Source of the DNA: Puffinus mauretanicus
Lineage: Eukaryota > Chordata > Aves > Procellariiformes > Procellariidae
Length of the DNA stretch: 64,000 nucleotides
Direction of reading: 5' to 3'
Assembly: GCA_023333565.1 (NCBI GenBank)
Contig: JAJKFH010001792.1
Span: forward strand, 186,001-250,000
Shown in pieces: positions 10,645-22,389 of the stretch. Every line of letters starts with the position of its first letter. The stretch's first letter is position 1. A program made the translations under genes and the position numbers. Below the pieces are notes generated by a model. The model made no database searches. It saw only the letters and a list, made by a program, of their open reading frames with translations, and had not been told where the DNA came from.

Positions 10645-12800
10645 TTTTCATATTCCTAGAACAGGTGGAGGCCCTCCTGCTCTCAGACCAGTAAGTTGTG
10701 TTATACATGCTCCAAGGATGCATGCTCAAAACCTTATGAGTGAAGAAGGACAAGAAACGCATCTTTAATTTCTTGAGACATGCTCAGATATTACACAATG
10801 TACCACCTGCTACTTCAATTCAAAATAATGCAAACAAGGTAGTCTGAGAAGGACTAGTAACAGAAGTCCTTAGAGTTGTCTGGCTCTTTACCTTTAGACA
10901 GGAAAGCAGGTCCCAAGCTGTGTCATAAGTGTTAGGCAAAGACCCACATACACAGTGGCAAAGCATTAGATCTCATATTTTTAACAAAAATCTTGGGTGC
11001 CTGGGGAATCTTTTATTCCTAAGCAATACAGACAGGGTTTTCCCGAGTTGCTGTCATGAGCTTAGATTCATTAATGATAACTAAGGATCCTCCATGCTCT
11101 GCTGATGCTGAATATCTGACATTCAACTTCCATAGACTTCTGAAGAAGAAATTGTGATTAAGCTCCTCTGAAAAGTAGGTCCTCACTTTAGGAGGTTGTC
11201 TGTCATAGCTGTAACTCTATCCCAATGAGATTGTGTTGGCACAGAATTTTGATTTCACAGTTTTGATTCTTTTCTGGAGACTCTGAATATTGGTGAGACG
11301 TGATGCCTGTGCTATAAGCAAGAAGAAAAAAACACACTGAATGGAGGCCTTAGAATCATACGGTAATATTTGCTGTACTTTTCTGTAATAACTTTTGCAA
11401 AGAGGCAGCCTGGTTTATCTTAGAACTAATTAATTCTAAACAGCCCACACACAATCAAGGTAAACATACAAGACATCCTCCTTGGGAAATAATTCTTGTC
11501 ACACATTTAGTAAATAAGAGGATGATAGAATGAGGTTTTGGGGATGTCACCCCATAAGTTCCCGAAGAACAGTTCAGGGCAATGACAATCTCAAGGTTAG
11601 AAACCTAGATGTCCAGTTTTATAAAGTTCTCAAGTATTGCAACGTTGTTCGGGAGGTAGATGGTAGCAATCTGAAATGAACTATGCTTTCTCAGAGTTTA
11701 ACTTCAGGAAAAAATTCGGACTGAATGTCACCTAGTCATTTAATTGAATCAGAAATTAATTCCCTAGGGTCAGCTGAGATCGAAACATAAACCTGACTAT
11801 AATCAGCATAACAATGTTAGCTGAAATTATGCCTCTGAATGATAGCACCTAATAGAAGTGTAGGGCAAAGTTTCCCTAAAGAGATATTAGAAAAATGTGC
11901 TGCCTTTTCTATAGCCTTTGATATTGGGCAAGATGTTGTTTGCATATTTCAAAGTGAACTGTAAGACCATCTGATTTTCATACAAGTACTTGCCTATAAC
12001 CTTCAGATTTCATTACCCTTCTTGAGTAAACCAAAAATATCAACAAAACAAGAGTTTTAAAAGTATAAAGATGGAATCAAGTGTACATTGTTGTTCCTTA
12101 GTATGGAAATGTATGACATCATGTTTGTCTTCAAAGATGGTGGGCTTACTGAAAGACAGCAGAGAGATGTTGTGTTATAATATTTGTGTAATCATGTGGC
12201 TTTTCTACCTTCTCTTGGAACTTCTGGCTGTGACCAGACACAGAGCACAAGACAGGGTATCCAGCAAACTGCTGATCTCTCAGAGCAGAATCTTATGTTC
12301 TGCTAGAGTTGATTTGAAAATAAAAACAATAGGATAATAAACAGTAGGCTCTTAACGTCATCCAACTTGGAAAGATTGTATGGAAGAGGATGTGGGTATC
12401 TCAGTAAAGCATTATAATACTCTAAAAAAGATTGCTGTAACCATCCTGGTCTGGATTAGATCACATTAGATCTAAACCAGTGTGGTTTTAAGCGTGTTCT
12501 GCACATAAAGGGGAGAGGGGAAGAAGTAAAGGATGGCCACAGAGATCTGTTAAAAAATCAGTGAATCAACGTGGGAGGATATGATCTTAAATTAGTTTTC
12601 AGTTTCTCAGTAATGAGAACATTATAGAAGAACTGGTCAAACAAAGTAATTTTTGAATAAAAAATTAATAATGAACTCTTGAAAAACTCTTTAATGAAAC
12701 AACATGTAAAAAATGACACTTCATTGAGCTCAGATTTGAAACAGCTCAGATTTTATAGGCTTTCATAAAATCCAGAGCAGAACTCTGAGGAAACCCTACT
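10645..12800. other. Unique noncoding sequence
   Basis: No gene or repeat family recognised. Frame 12071-12337 (88 codons) has a hydrophobic stretch but no family resemblance and no splice context. A short near-perfect hairpin lies at 12451-12480. Confidence 0.45.
12451..12480. repeat. Short inverted repeat (hairpin)
   Basis: Arms CTGGATTAGATC (12451-12462) and GATCTAAACCAG (12469-12480) pair at 11 of 12 positions around a 6-base loop. It may be the core of a small decayed palindromic element. Confidence 0.6.
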
Positions 12801-12824
12801 TCCATTCTCGTTTGTCTGTGCTGG

Positions 12825-13210
12825 GAATTCTGGGACCCGGAGAGCTTACAGATATATCTTTTGGATCTACTGTGGGCTTGTGGGCCCCCAATGTTTGGAC
12901 AGATGTATCTAACATCTGTCCCAACCCACTAATGAGAAACGGAATCAGTCTGTGGAGGTCTACTCAACGGAGTGGTACTCAGTGGAGATCTACTGCCGTT
13001 TAACTCATACTGAAGCGGGCAACTCGATTCAGCTGCCTCAACTTTGGTACTTAGTGCAATTTAAGATACCCTAGGGCATCCACATCTTCCACATAGCAAT
13101 AGCTGACAGGGCACAGGACCTGTGAGAGACATATGCTTTTTTACCCATGTGGAGGACGGTAGCATACCTGAGGGCATCTCAGATCACATTTGACACCTAC
13201 ATTTAGGAAA
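12825..13210 (+). repeat. Family X interspersed repeat, copy C
   Basis: From 13027 it reads GATTCAGCTGCCTCAACTTT, then TTTAAGATACCCTAGGGCAT, and closes near 13165-13200 with GAGGGCATCTCAGATCACAT and GACACCTACATTTAGG. The opening and closing words are inverted counterparts, so this copy shows both ends of the palindromic module, about 180 bases apart. The part before 13027 is a poorly preserved flank. No coding sequence. Confidence 0.5.
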
Positions 13211-14510
13211 CATAATGGAGCAATTGAATATTTGATGAAGTGGCTTCAGATGAAATCCCATCTTTGTTTCCACTTCCATTTAGTAAAAATATCAAGGAAG
13301 ATATTGCTACACAATATCTAATGCACTGTAATAGTTTTGCTAAATAATTCTCATGTGATATTTGAGCTAACGGCACTCTAGGAGTAAGGAGAATTCTCAT
13401 CAGTATTTAAATTACTTAATTTTATTTTCCCTATAAATTATTCTGATGAGATCTTTCACAACATTTAGAAAAAAATAATTTTAAAATTCCTATTGAATTT
13501 CAAACATCTTGGGAAAGGTAACTACAGAGTTTGCCTTGACTATGGTTAAATTGCAAACTTTGAGGCAAAGATTTCAAAGTCTGTAGTAGCAACTAGCAAA
13601 TGTACTTTGATGAATTTAGTTTTCCAGATCCTGCTGCATTATAAATATAGTAACTATAAATACATAAATTTATAAATATATTTATCAATAAATTATAAAT
13701 ACATAAATTTATAAATAAATTGTAAATAAATATAACAATGTTATATTATAAACATACCAATAAATGAGTATAGAGTTAATAACAAACGTGGTTGCTGCAA
13801 GCTACTTTTTTTTTGTCCTTCATCTTTAAATAAAGTTCTTAAAATTTGTCTTAAGATTTAAGATATGTACATGTAAAGACATGTATTTGGTATCTGTATA
13901 TGTTACGTTAGGGCATAAATGATTTTTTTTTAACATCGTATCATTCTCCATCTGTTTTCTGAATAAAGGAAAGACCGTATGCAAAGCATAAATTTCTGTT
14001 GGTGAAAATACAGCTAAAGTCTTATGTGCACATTGCTCAGTACGATATTTCTTTAGTATGTCTCTGCTAAAAGACACGTTTCCAAAAAGCTCAGGAATCC
14101 TCCATGCAGGTACATCTCTGTGCTTCTCAGGAACATCAGAGTCTGGCTCAAAACTAGTATTGCAGAGTCTTTCTTCCTTTGAGACACAAGGCTGTCAGGA
14201 GCCCTGGTTGTGACCTTCCTCTGCCAGACATTTCCAATTCTCATGGTGTTTTAGACATTTCACTTGAGGTAGATAAACCTTCCTCTGCTGGTGCCTATAT
14301 TTCCCTACTGACAACAGAGATGGCTAAGGTGATTATTTTAGGCTAGACTAAGTGTTTTGCAGTACTCTAGACATGTCTTTAAATTAGGTGTTTGGATCGC
14401 TAATCCATATCTATCAAATGCTCTGTTGTGGTGAAATCACATTAATTCTGTGTATGTACAAATGTACATTTTATTCTTCAGATGATGATGTGAGCAACCT
14501 GATTTAATAA
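13211..14510. other. Unique AT-rich sequence
   Basis: Contains the ATAAAT-type repeat at 13636-13740 and otherwise nothing recognised. The overlapping minus-strand frames at 13826-14244 have no recognisable domain. Confidence 0.4.
13636..13740. repeat. AT-rich tandem-like tract (ATAAAT/ATACATAA units)
   Basis: Imperfect repeats of TAAATACATAAATTTATAAA occur twice about 50 bases apart within an almost G/C-free stretch. Likely simple-sequence expansion. Confidence 0.7.
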
Positions 14511-14511
14511 G

Positions 14512-14582
14512 CCCTGCTTTGAGCAGGTTGGGATAGACGACCTGCAGAGACTGCTTCCAACCAAAATTATTTTGTGATTAGA
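14512..14582 (+). mobile_element. Old CR1 3' end fragment
   Basis: GAGCAGGTTGGGATAGACGA followed by GACCTGCAGAGACTGCTTCC and TTTTGTGATTAGATGTGAT matches the terminal 60-70 bases of CR1, including a decayed octamer tail. Plus orientation. Too short to assign a subfamily. Confidence 0.6.
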
Positions 14583-14589
14583 TGTGATA

Positions 14590-16075
14590 AATGAGTTAGT
14601 TTAAGCCTGAAGATCACCTTTTTGACTCTTTTTGCTGCTTTGACTCTGTATTCTGTTGGGTAGATATATTAAAATGGAATCCTAAATATGAACATCAGCT
14701 AGACTGTCTAATTTGACTTCAGAGACGTTACCGTTCACACCAGCAATATGACTTTTGAAAAACTATTGTCCATTTAGAAACCGGAAATGCTGTAAACTGA
14801 GAAAAGTACCTGAAGTAGGAGAGAGAACAGATTTTAAATACATACTACAAATTAATCCACTTAAATCAAAACAAAAGCTGTTCTGTTATTGCAGATAAAT
14901 GATTGTTAGCTATTAGTGGATTTGTGGAAAAAGTGCAATATTTTGAAGACAACTTCCTGAACACTGAAGGAGGGTAAAATATACATAAATGGGCTCCATA
15001 AATAATGCTTGCTTTTCTATGCATATATATGCCTTTATGTATCAATTCACTGGACCACATTATGTTCCACAAACAGAAATACTAATGAGAGTGTGTTTGT
15101 CTCTGGCTAACTACAATTTTCCTTCAGCCGTTGCATTTCTGTGAAATTATCCATTGCTTTATCCTCTAGCCTGAAGTATTAATCACAATTCCTTTCAGAA
15201 CAACTGCCAAGTTTATCAGTGCTTCTGTTTCAGAGCAGTAGGTTAGCAATATATTATTCTCCCTCTCCATCCATCAAGCCAACTCGCTTTTAAATCAGAG
15301 TAGGAAAGTTAGCTGAATTAAATAAGGACAATATGTTAAATGTAGCTTTCCTCCCTACAAGCTGACTTCTACAAACACATCCTAACTACTGTTTTCTTTT
15401 ATCAGTGATGTAAAGGTTCAAACAAGACAGGAGTTTAGGCACAGCTAACTACAGCCAGATTTTTCCTTTTTTTTCTTTTTCTTTTTTTTTTTTTTTTACT
15501 TTAAAACGGATAACTGTCTTTATCGAAAGCTTCTATATATAACTAGGGAGAAAAGAGCAATTAAGGAGAGACAGGAGGTTCTCATCTAGTGTAAATTGGC
15601 CTAATTCCACTTATCTTGCCAGAAATCACTTCTTTCCTTCTTCATGTAGTTTAATCTATATCTACAGCTAATGTAAAAAATCAAAGTATATTTAAGATGC
15701 TTGAGAGCTCAGGTACATCTCACTTACAGTTCAGAGACAGAATTATTATAAGAAATGAAATGAGCAAGATATAATGAAAAAAAGTCGATATTTTCATCTA
15801 AGGTAAGATCCAAATATAGAGTAAGTTTTGAAAAAAAGTATAGATTCCCAGAGAATTTCCAGGTCAGTCTATTCTGAGAAAAGGTTTCACGTGAGCACTT
15901 CTGATACATACAGACAAAAGAATGTACGACTCAAAATCCAATTATACAGGGACCTCAAGTTCACATTGGATTTTTGGCTTGAATGCTCTCAGAGACATGG
16001 TCAAACAATAATATGCAGTCTTTGACCTGCATGATGAATGGGAAGTTCAAATGAAGACTAAGTTGGGTGTCTTTA
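14590..16075. other. Unique noncoding sequence, possibly conserved part
   Basis: No gene recognised. The block around 15110-15300 lacks repeat signatures and could be a conserved element. A poly(T) tract lies at 15460-15499. Confidence 0.35.
15460..15499 (+). repeat. T-rich low-complexity tract
   Basis: Almost pure T with three C interruptions. No retrocopy features on either side. Confidence 0.85.
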
Positions 16076-16509
16076 ATAGTGAAGGGTCTGGAGCACAAGC
16101 CTTATGAGGAGTGGCTGAGGGAACTGGGGTTGTTTAGTCTGGTGAAAAGGAGGCTGAGGGGAGACGTTATCGCACTCTAAAACTACGTAAAAGGAGGTTG
16201 TAGCGAGGTGGGGGTTGGTCTCTTCTCCCAAGTGACAAGTGATAGGACAAGAGGAAATGGCCTCAAGTTGCACCAGGGGAGGTTTAGATTGGACATTAGG
16301 AAAAATTTCTTCACCAAAAGGGTTGTCAAATATTGGAACAGGCTGCCCAGGGAAGTGGTAGAGTCACCATCCCTGGAGGTATTTAAAAGATGTGTAGATG
16401 AGGCGCCTAGGGACATGGTTTAGTGGTGGACTTGGCAGTGCTCAGTTGATGGTTGGACTTAATGATCTTAAAGGTCTTTTCCAACCTAAACGATTCTATG
16501 ATTCTATGA
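16076..16509 (+). mobile_element. CR1 LINE, 5'-truncated copy
   Basis: The copy starts within the CR1 reverse transcriptase C-terminal region (GGTCTGGAGCAC) and ends with two octamer repeats (GATTCTATGATTCTATGAC). The frame 16208-16423 still reads as the CR1 C-terminus, including [15 protein letters not shown] and [16 protein letters not shown], and ends at its normal stop. Upstream the frame is broken. The 5' truncation and intact 3' tail are the normal result of CR1 target-primed insertion. It belongs to the same subfamily as the copy at 47849-48103. It directly abuts family X sequence. Confidence 0.95.
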
Positions 16510-16514
16510 CTTTA

Positions 16515-16935
16515 TTGACTGGGAAGATTCAGCTGCCCAGACTTTGCCATCAAGTGCCACCTGAGATGCTCTGAGGAATCTGGGATATCTGGCAGATATT
16601 ACACTATCCTGTGAAAGACACATGCTCTTTTGGAGATGCTTTTTTGGAGATGCTCTTTTGGAGACATAGGAGCCAAGCAGCTAAAGGTTTTCAGCACCTA
16701 ATATGACTCTGGATGCTTTAATAATTAAAACTTGCAGTAAATTTCCATTCCCAATATGGGAGCTCAAACACCTGGTGCTCATCTAGAATCCTGGATGTAG
16801 ACAATGGGATGCTCAGTTACCCGTACACTAGACACTTATTTAGCATAATTTAAAATATCCTAGTAAATTCTGTCTGGTCTCCAGCTGCCATTGAAGACAG
16901 ACATGCATTTTAGAGGGCACTTGGTACCTGTGATT
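16515..16935 (+). repeat. Family X interspersed repeat, copies D and D'
   Basis: The first unit opens with AAGATTCAGCTGCCCAGACT near 16525, then AGTGCCACCTGAGATGCTCT and ATCTGGCAGATATTACAC. It carries a small internal triplication of a CTTTTGGAGATG-like word at 16624-16665. A second unit near 16800-16925 has CACTAGACACTTATTTAGCA and TGGTCTCCAGCTGCCATTGA. Both are in the same orientation as copy B. The CR1 at 16076-16509 ends about 15 bases before it. Confidence 0.5.
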
Positions 16936-16939
16936 GGTA

Positions 16940-18212
16940 AACTGAATCCCTGTAGTAAATTTACATGTCTTAATTGCAGATTAAATGCCATGCTTCACAT
17001 TTATGCCCTCAGTGCATTTACAGATAACCACCATATATTCATTTTCACGTTTAAACTTCAGTATGAGCTTTTCAGCCTTAGCCCCCTTCATAATCAGTGG
17101 AGAGGAACAGACACCTCCAGAAAATTATGCATTTCACCCTGAGACAGAATTTTCGGATGTGCCATTGAGTCAGTGTCCAGAGATAACTTTCTCCAATAAC
17201 TATAATGCTAGGTTTGATAGATTAGATCAAGTTCTTGGACATCTAAAAATAGATTAGTATCAGTCTATGCATTTGTGCAAGGTTTATGGAGTGAAGTACC
17301 AGGCTGGCTGGTACTTCATCAGTGCTAGAAGGATAGTAATGACAAATACATAAGTCTATGTCCTCTTTGTTCCTTTATGTACACTTTGGCCAACAGAATT
17401 CATTGTGAACTTATCTCCAGGTCTTACTCTGGGGAACACAGTACAAGAAGAGATAGTTCTTATTCAGGGTCACTGTGGATTTATGAAAACAATGAAATGC
17501 CATTAGGGATCTTTGACCGCTCAGAGATTCCTTCCTAACTGCCAGAGTTTTCTCCAGCTCACCATGAAGCCGGTGATATTTTCTTCTCTCCTGATTACAG
17601 CTCTCAGACAATCTCTTACATATCCACTGGGAACCATTCTTTTATCCTTGGATATTGTAGAGAATAAGTTGGCTCTTGACAAAAAATGTATGAAAAGAGA
17701 ATTTTACAGAGCTGAAACTGAGTTGAGTGCTCTGAATGCCTAAGCACGACCTGTCCTGCTGCCTCTGAGACAACACCACAGCCTGTTGCAGGCGTGTGTT
17801 TCTTTGTTCTAAAAGAACTTGACAATCTTGAAGGACATTTTCAAGAACAAAAGGACCTTCATTACAAACTAAAAATGCTAGTAGGCAGGGGATGTGTTTT
17901 CTGGAGGAGGTAATTGGCACCTTTGTTATATTTCCTGACAAGCTGGCCTTAAATTGAAAAGGACTTGGATTCATATTTAGGAAAAGCTATTGCAAAAAAA
18001 AGAAGAGTCAAACTTACATCTTGTTCAGAATAATAATAGCACCTAACTCCTATGCAATATTTTTTGGCATTTCATCTGAAAGCTTTTTACTGAAATAGCC
18101 AGTGCCTTCTCTCCACTTTACACAAGTAGAACTTAATCAGGCATGGGAAAAGGGGATATAAGGAAACATGAGGTGCCCAAGGTTATTCAGTAAATAAGTA
18201 GCAGAGGCAGGA
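16940..18212. other. Unique noncoding sequence
   Basis: No recognised gene. The longest frame (17642-17974 minus, 110 codons) has no domain I know and no initiating context. A perfect 10-bp hairpin lies at 17292-17318. Confidence 0.4.
17292..17318. repeat. Perfect 10-bp hairpin
   Basis: TGAAGTACCA and TGGTACTTCA are exact complements separated by a 7-base loop (GGCTGGC). No other feature explains it; the stem is too short for a microRNA precursor. Confidence 0.85.
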
Positions 18213-19285
18213 TGCGGTGGGTTGACCTTGGCTGGCTTCCAGGTGCCCACCAAGCACGTTATCACTCCTCCTCCATCAACAGGGCAGAGGGAGAAAATAC
18301 GGTAGAAAAGCTTGTGGGTCAAGATAAGGACAGGGAGAACACTCGCCAATCACCTTCACAGGCAAAACAAACTCGACTTGGGGAAGATTAATTTAATTTA
18401 TTGCCAGTTAATGACACAGTACAATTAAGAAAACTAAAAATCCTTTCCCCCACCCCTCCCTTCTTCCCAGGCTTAACTTCACTGCTGACTTTTCTACCTC
18501 ATCCCCCCGAGCAGTGCAGGGGGATGGGGAATGGAGGTCACAGTCAGTTCATGATGCTTTCTCTCTGCCACTCCTTCTTCTCATGTTCTACCCCTGCTCC
18601 ATCATGGGGTCCCTCCAATGGGATACAGTCCTTCACAAACTTCTTCAACCTGGGTCTTTGCCATGAGCTGCAGTTCTTCAAGAACTGCTCCAGCATGGGT
18701 CCTTTTCCATGGAGTGCAGTTCTTCAGGAACAGATTGCTCCAGCGTGGGTCCCCCACAGGGTCACAAGCCCTGCCAGAAAATCTGCTCCTGCGTGGCCTC
18801 CTCTCCACAGGCCACAGTTCTTCATGGGCTGCAGCTTCTTTCAGGGGACATCCACCTGCTCCAGAGTGGGGTCCTCCATGGGCTGCAGCATGGATATCTG
18901 CTCCGCTGTGGTCCTCCATGGGCTGCAGGAGGACAACCTGCATCATCATGGTCTTCACCACGGGCTGCAGTGTGGATATCTCTGCTCCGGTGCCTGGAGC
19001 ACCTCCTCCTCCTCACTGACCTTGGTGTCTGCAGGGTTGTTTCTCTCACATTTTCTCACTCCTGTCTCACAATGGTTGCACAGCATTTTTTTATCCTTAA
19101 ATATGTTATCACAGAGGTGCTACCAACATCACTGATTGGCTCAGGTTTGGGCAGCGGCAGGTCCATCTTGGAACTGGCTCTGTCCAACATGGGGGCAGCT
19201 CCTGGTATCTTCTCACAGAAACCACCCCTGAAACATCTCCCTCGCCCAGCCCTGCCACAAAACCTTGCCACATAAACCCAATACA
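18213..19285 (-). mobile_element. Long solo LTR of an avian endogenous retrovirus (ERVK-like)
   Basis: On the minus strand the element begins TGTATTGGGTTTATGTGGCA at 19285 and ends near CCAGCCAAGGTCAACCCACC / CGCA at 18213, so it has TG...CA ends and is about 1.07 kb long. The middle (18600-18970) is built of degenerate repeats of a CTCCATGGGCTGCAG word separated by CTGCTCC words. I recognise this as a widespread avian LTR type that is usually grouped with class II (ERVK-like) elements. The flanks show only an imperfect candidate duplication (CAGGAT against CGGGAT, one base out of register), so the target site is not proven. No internal retroviral genes adjoin. The 244-codon plus-strand frame at 18401-19135 is an antisense frame of this LTR, not a gene. 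Confidence 0.75.
18610..18970 (-). repeat. Internal repeat block of the LTR
   Basis: Five or more degenerate units contain CATGGGCTGCAG or GAGCTGCAGTTCTTCA, with GTCCTCCATGGGCTGCAG occurring twice (18869 and 18913 region). Such repeats usually arise by replication slippage in U3 and could hold duplicated regulatory sites. Confidence 0.65.
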
Positions 19286-19289
19286 CGGG

Positions 19290-22185
19290 ATTAGAGATGG
19301 AGTCCCAGGCTGGAGCTGACTGAGAATGTTAACAAATCTCCTGAAAAGAATTATTACGTGTATTTGAACAGTCGCAGCAGTTTTATTTCACATATGAGTT
19401 TAAGCTAACACACAGGCCGTTATTTTGGCACAAGTTGGGTTTATCAAGGATTATAGGTTTGTCTGCAAAGGGAAACTCCTTCAAAATAAGGTGGACAAGG
19501 AGTTCACAGTGACCAAGGTATTCCTCTCTACCTCCCTCTGGTTAAGTCTATGATGAGCCATGAAAGAAAACTCAAGAGATTGCATGAGAAACCTTTGAGA
19601 CCCTCACACTCCCAGTCTGCCTCTCATGCAGTGACATGACCACTCAATTACCATTACTGAATTACTTTTTCATGTTTTGCTGCAAAGCAAGTTAATCACT
19701 ACTGCTACTCCTTTGGACTGATGTCCCATGTACACCTTGGAAAGCGAAATCAAAATAATCTATGTTTCAAGTGAAATAATTGAGTTAATTTACAAGCACA
19801 TGCACCAGGGTTTATCAGTTTTGATAAACATGTTTAACAAAACCAATACACATTTCTGTGTAGTCAGTGCCAGAGACCCTAAGGGGTCAGGTTTTTCAGG
19901 TGTACCCACTAAGTTCTAGGTGTTCCAGGTTCATGGTCTTCTCAGGACTGTTTTATTTGAACGAGATCTGCAGCCAGATCAGTGACAGAGCTAAGTTCAA
20001 AACAAACAAACATGTTTATTTTCTCTCATCCCTATTTAAGCCACTGGAGCTTGCTGATCTCTTCAGACTCATTCAGATCCACAGTTCCTCTGTTTGGTCT
20101 CTGCAAAAAGGTCAACCCACAGTCTGGATCCCTGTGATGACCATTCAGCTTGTTCAACAGCAAGATTTCCATTTTGCTTCGGTTTGGTGATCGCGTTTTC
20201 TCATCTTGCTCTCCAACATGTGTGTAACTCACAAAACAACCTGTTCTAGCTCAAATTCGTTAAATTTAACCTACAATAAAATCATTCAAGTTTCTAATTC
20301 ACCTCTGAACTTTTCAGAGCTGGACCTCAAAACCCAGCAGCTGCCTATCACATACCACTCTTACATATTTCCCTTAGCGTAACCAATTTCAACCTCTGCC
20401 GTGCTGGTTGTTGTAGCAATAGTCACTTTTTGTCATTTTCTATAAAGTGCAAATGCTACAGGCCCTTCAGACACTGTCTGCTCTACACACACGGTGAACC
20501 CACCTTTAAAAATGTTTCTCATAAATCTTTTCTGTCACCTCTGTTTTGCTAACATTAAATTGAAAAGAGGGGGAAGGGGAAAAAAAAAAAAGATCTTCTA
20601 AAAAGCTATTCTGGGTTTTGCTTTATAAATTTTTTTTTTTATTATTTTACTTTATTTTATTTTTAACCATAAGCTATCTTTTTTACATTGAAAAACCAAG
20701 TTATTATTTCCTGGAGGTTTATACTCAAAACCTCAGATTGTCAGTTCATTTAATGTCACTTTACTTCATGCTTCATGCCAGTTTTAAGGCTCAGCAAGAA
20801 TTGACAATGAAATCCTTTCACAGCATCAGCTGACTGTGTTTTCTTTGACAGCAAGATTTCAAATCAAGGATTTAATAAACTAGTAGCTCTTCCAGTTAGC
20901 AGTGAAATGTTCTTTCAATTCCACCACTTAAAGAACATCAAACAGACCTCAGCTATACAGCAAAGATTATAGCTAAACCAGAAATGCAGCTTATTTGCAT
21001 GCACAGGATCACCAGGGTTTGACTATAAGAGAGGGAAAAAATGAAGAAATGTAATTTTGCTTAAAGTAAATGTGCATGCAAATGTGCATATGTCTGTAAG
21101 CAGACTACACATACGGAGACACAGAAAGAAAGGACAAGAGATTGGAGATGATGCATAGAGTGGTTAAATTAGTCATTTATGAAAGTGTTAAGTAGGTGAA
21201 AGGCAGTCTCGTGAAGCTTGCATGCTGAGTTAGCTGGGAAAAGGTGTTATGCTCTCTCAGACGGGTGGCATCCAGTCCAGACCCTTCAGCACTGAGATTA
21301 ACACTAAATTCCACCCAGCTGCAATCCTTTCCACCGTTTTCCATTCATTGACTGACCAATCTGCCATCTCAGCTTCCCACGTCACATGTCTGAGTTTGGC
21401 CCAGTGTTCACACACCCGGAGGGGAGGAAATGTAAAAAAACTCCACCTGTGAAGCCTAAAGGGACCTTTAAAGTACTCAATGAAAAACATCTTGTATGTG
21501 TGCCTTTCTCTCCCTGCAGGGGCATGCGGTTACAACTCCACTAAGAAACACAATGAAGAAGGAGGACAAATGATGGGGAAGAGCAGACATTCTTCTCGCT
21601 GATCCACAGCCATACTTCTGAGCTCCTGGTGTAAAGTCAACACTGATAATGTAAGAGTACAAGGATGCACACCTCCACCTGTTGCAGTTGGATTGAGTTG
21701 GTGCCCAAGAGTATGCCATAAAACGTGCAATACTGGGGGGGTCTCAGGAAGTGGGGGTTTATAGGATATGTTTATTTGTCCCCTTGTTTCGGGAACTATG
21801 CTGTAGCCAGGGGTGTTTTTAAATTGCTGAGTTGGGTTCACAGGTCAAATGTATTACCACTAAAAATTCCTGGAAAACACAGTATTTCTGAGATGTGTTT
21901 CAGGTCTTTCTTCCCTGAGCCCTTATTATCTCTTATGGAAGAACTGGTAATGATGACTCTTGCACTGAAGTAGCTTTTTCTTCTTTCTGCTCCCAGCCAG
22001 CTGGTCCAATTCAAAGTAGCATGGTGTCAACTCCTCTCAGTGAGAAATTTTTACTCCTCACACCATTACCTCTCCATTTCTGCTCCATCTTCCAACTTAT
22101 CCAAGCTGTGTTCAACCACCTTTGCTTAGGAGGAATATGTTTCTTGGAAGCAAACACCTTAATTGATGTTACTTAACTGAACCTA
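19290..22185. other. Unique noncoding sequence
   Basis: No gene confirmed. The frame 19867-20190 (107 codons) and the minus-strand frame 21530-21841 (103 codons) have no domain I recognise. A weak candidate exon lies at 21520-21602. The stretch at 20560-20670 is A- and T-rich low-complexity sequence. Confidence 0.4.
21520..21602 (+). other. Weak candidate terminal exon
   Basis: A strong acceptor (CTTTCTCTCCCTGCAG ending at 21519) is followed by a frame of 26 codons, entered after two leftover bases, that ends at TGA (21600-21602). The residues are hydrophilic (ACGYNSTKKHNEEGGQ and onward). The frame is short enough to be chance, and no homologue is recognised. Confidence 0.15.
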
Positions 22186-22187
22186 CA

Positions 22188-22385
22188 GGCCTATCCACAT
22201 AACAATGCTCACCAAAATTAATCTGAATTAGCTTTTTTAAGTGGATTAATTAAACTACTTTAAACTCCTATGTGGACACCCTTGTTCAAAATTAAAGAGG
22301 CTTAATTCAATTTAGCTGAATTAACTTTCAAAGTAAATTAAGCCAAATTGAATTATAGCCATTCCCGTCCACACAGGGATTTAAA
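22188..22385. mobile_element. Foldback MITE-like element
   Basis: CTATCCACATAAC on the left, CCTATGTGGACACCC in the middle and CGTCCACACAGGG on the right are inverted or direct versions of one GTCCACAT word. The internal AATTCAATTTAGCTGAATTAA and AATTAAGCCAAATTGAATT are also inverted relatives. This is the layout of one or two nested palindromic DNA-transposon derivatives with GTCCACAY ends. Similar elements occur in other sauropsids as far as I recall. No transposase sequence. Confidence 0.5.
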
Positions 22386-22389
22386 TTCA

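Noticed and set aside
10066..10762. Cluster of overlapping 64-104 codon frames on both strands
   Set aside because: These are frames through the G+C-rich ERVL-like LTR 10126-10639, which has few stops because of composition.
18401..19135. 244-codon plus-strand open frame, the longest in the window, with 188- and 133-codon frames overlapping
   Set aside because: It lies entirely within the minus-strand LTR 18213-19285 and its Ser/Cys/Gly-rich composition comes from the internal CATGGGCTGCAG repeats. No splice or start context.
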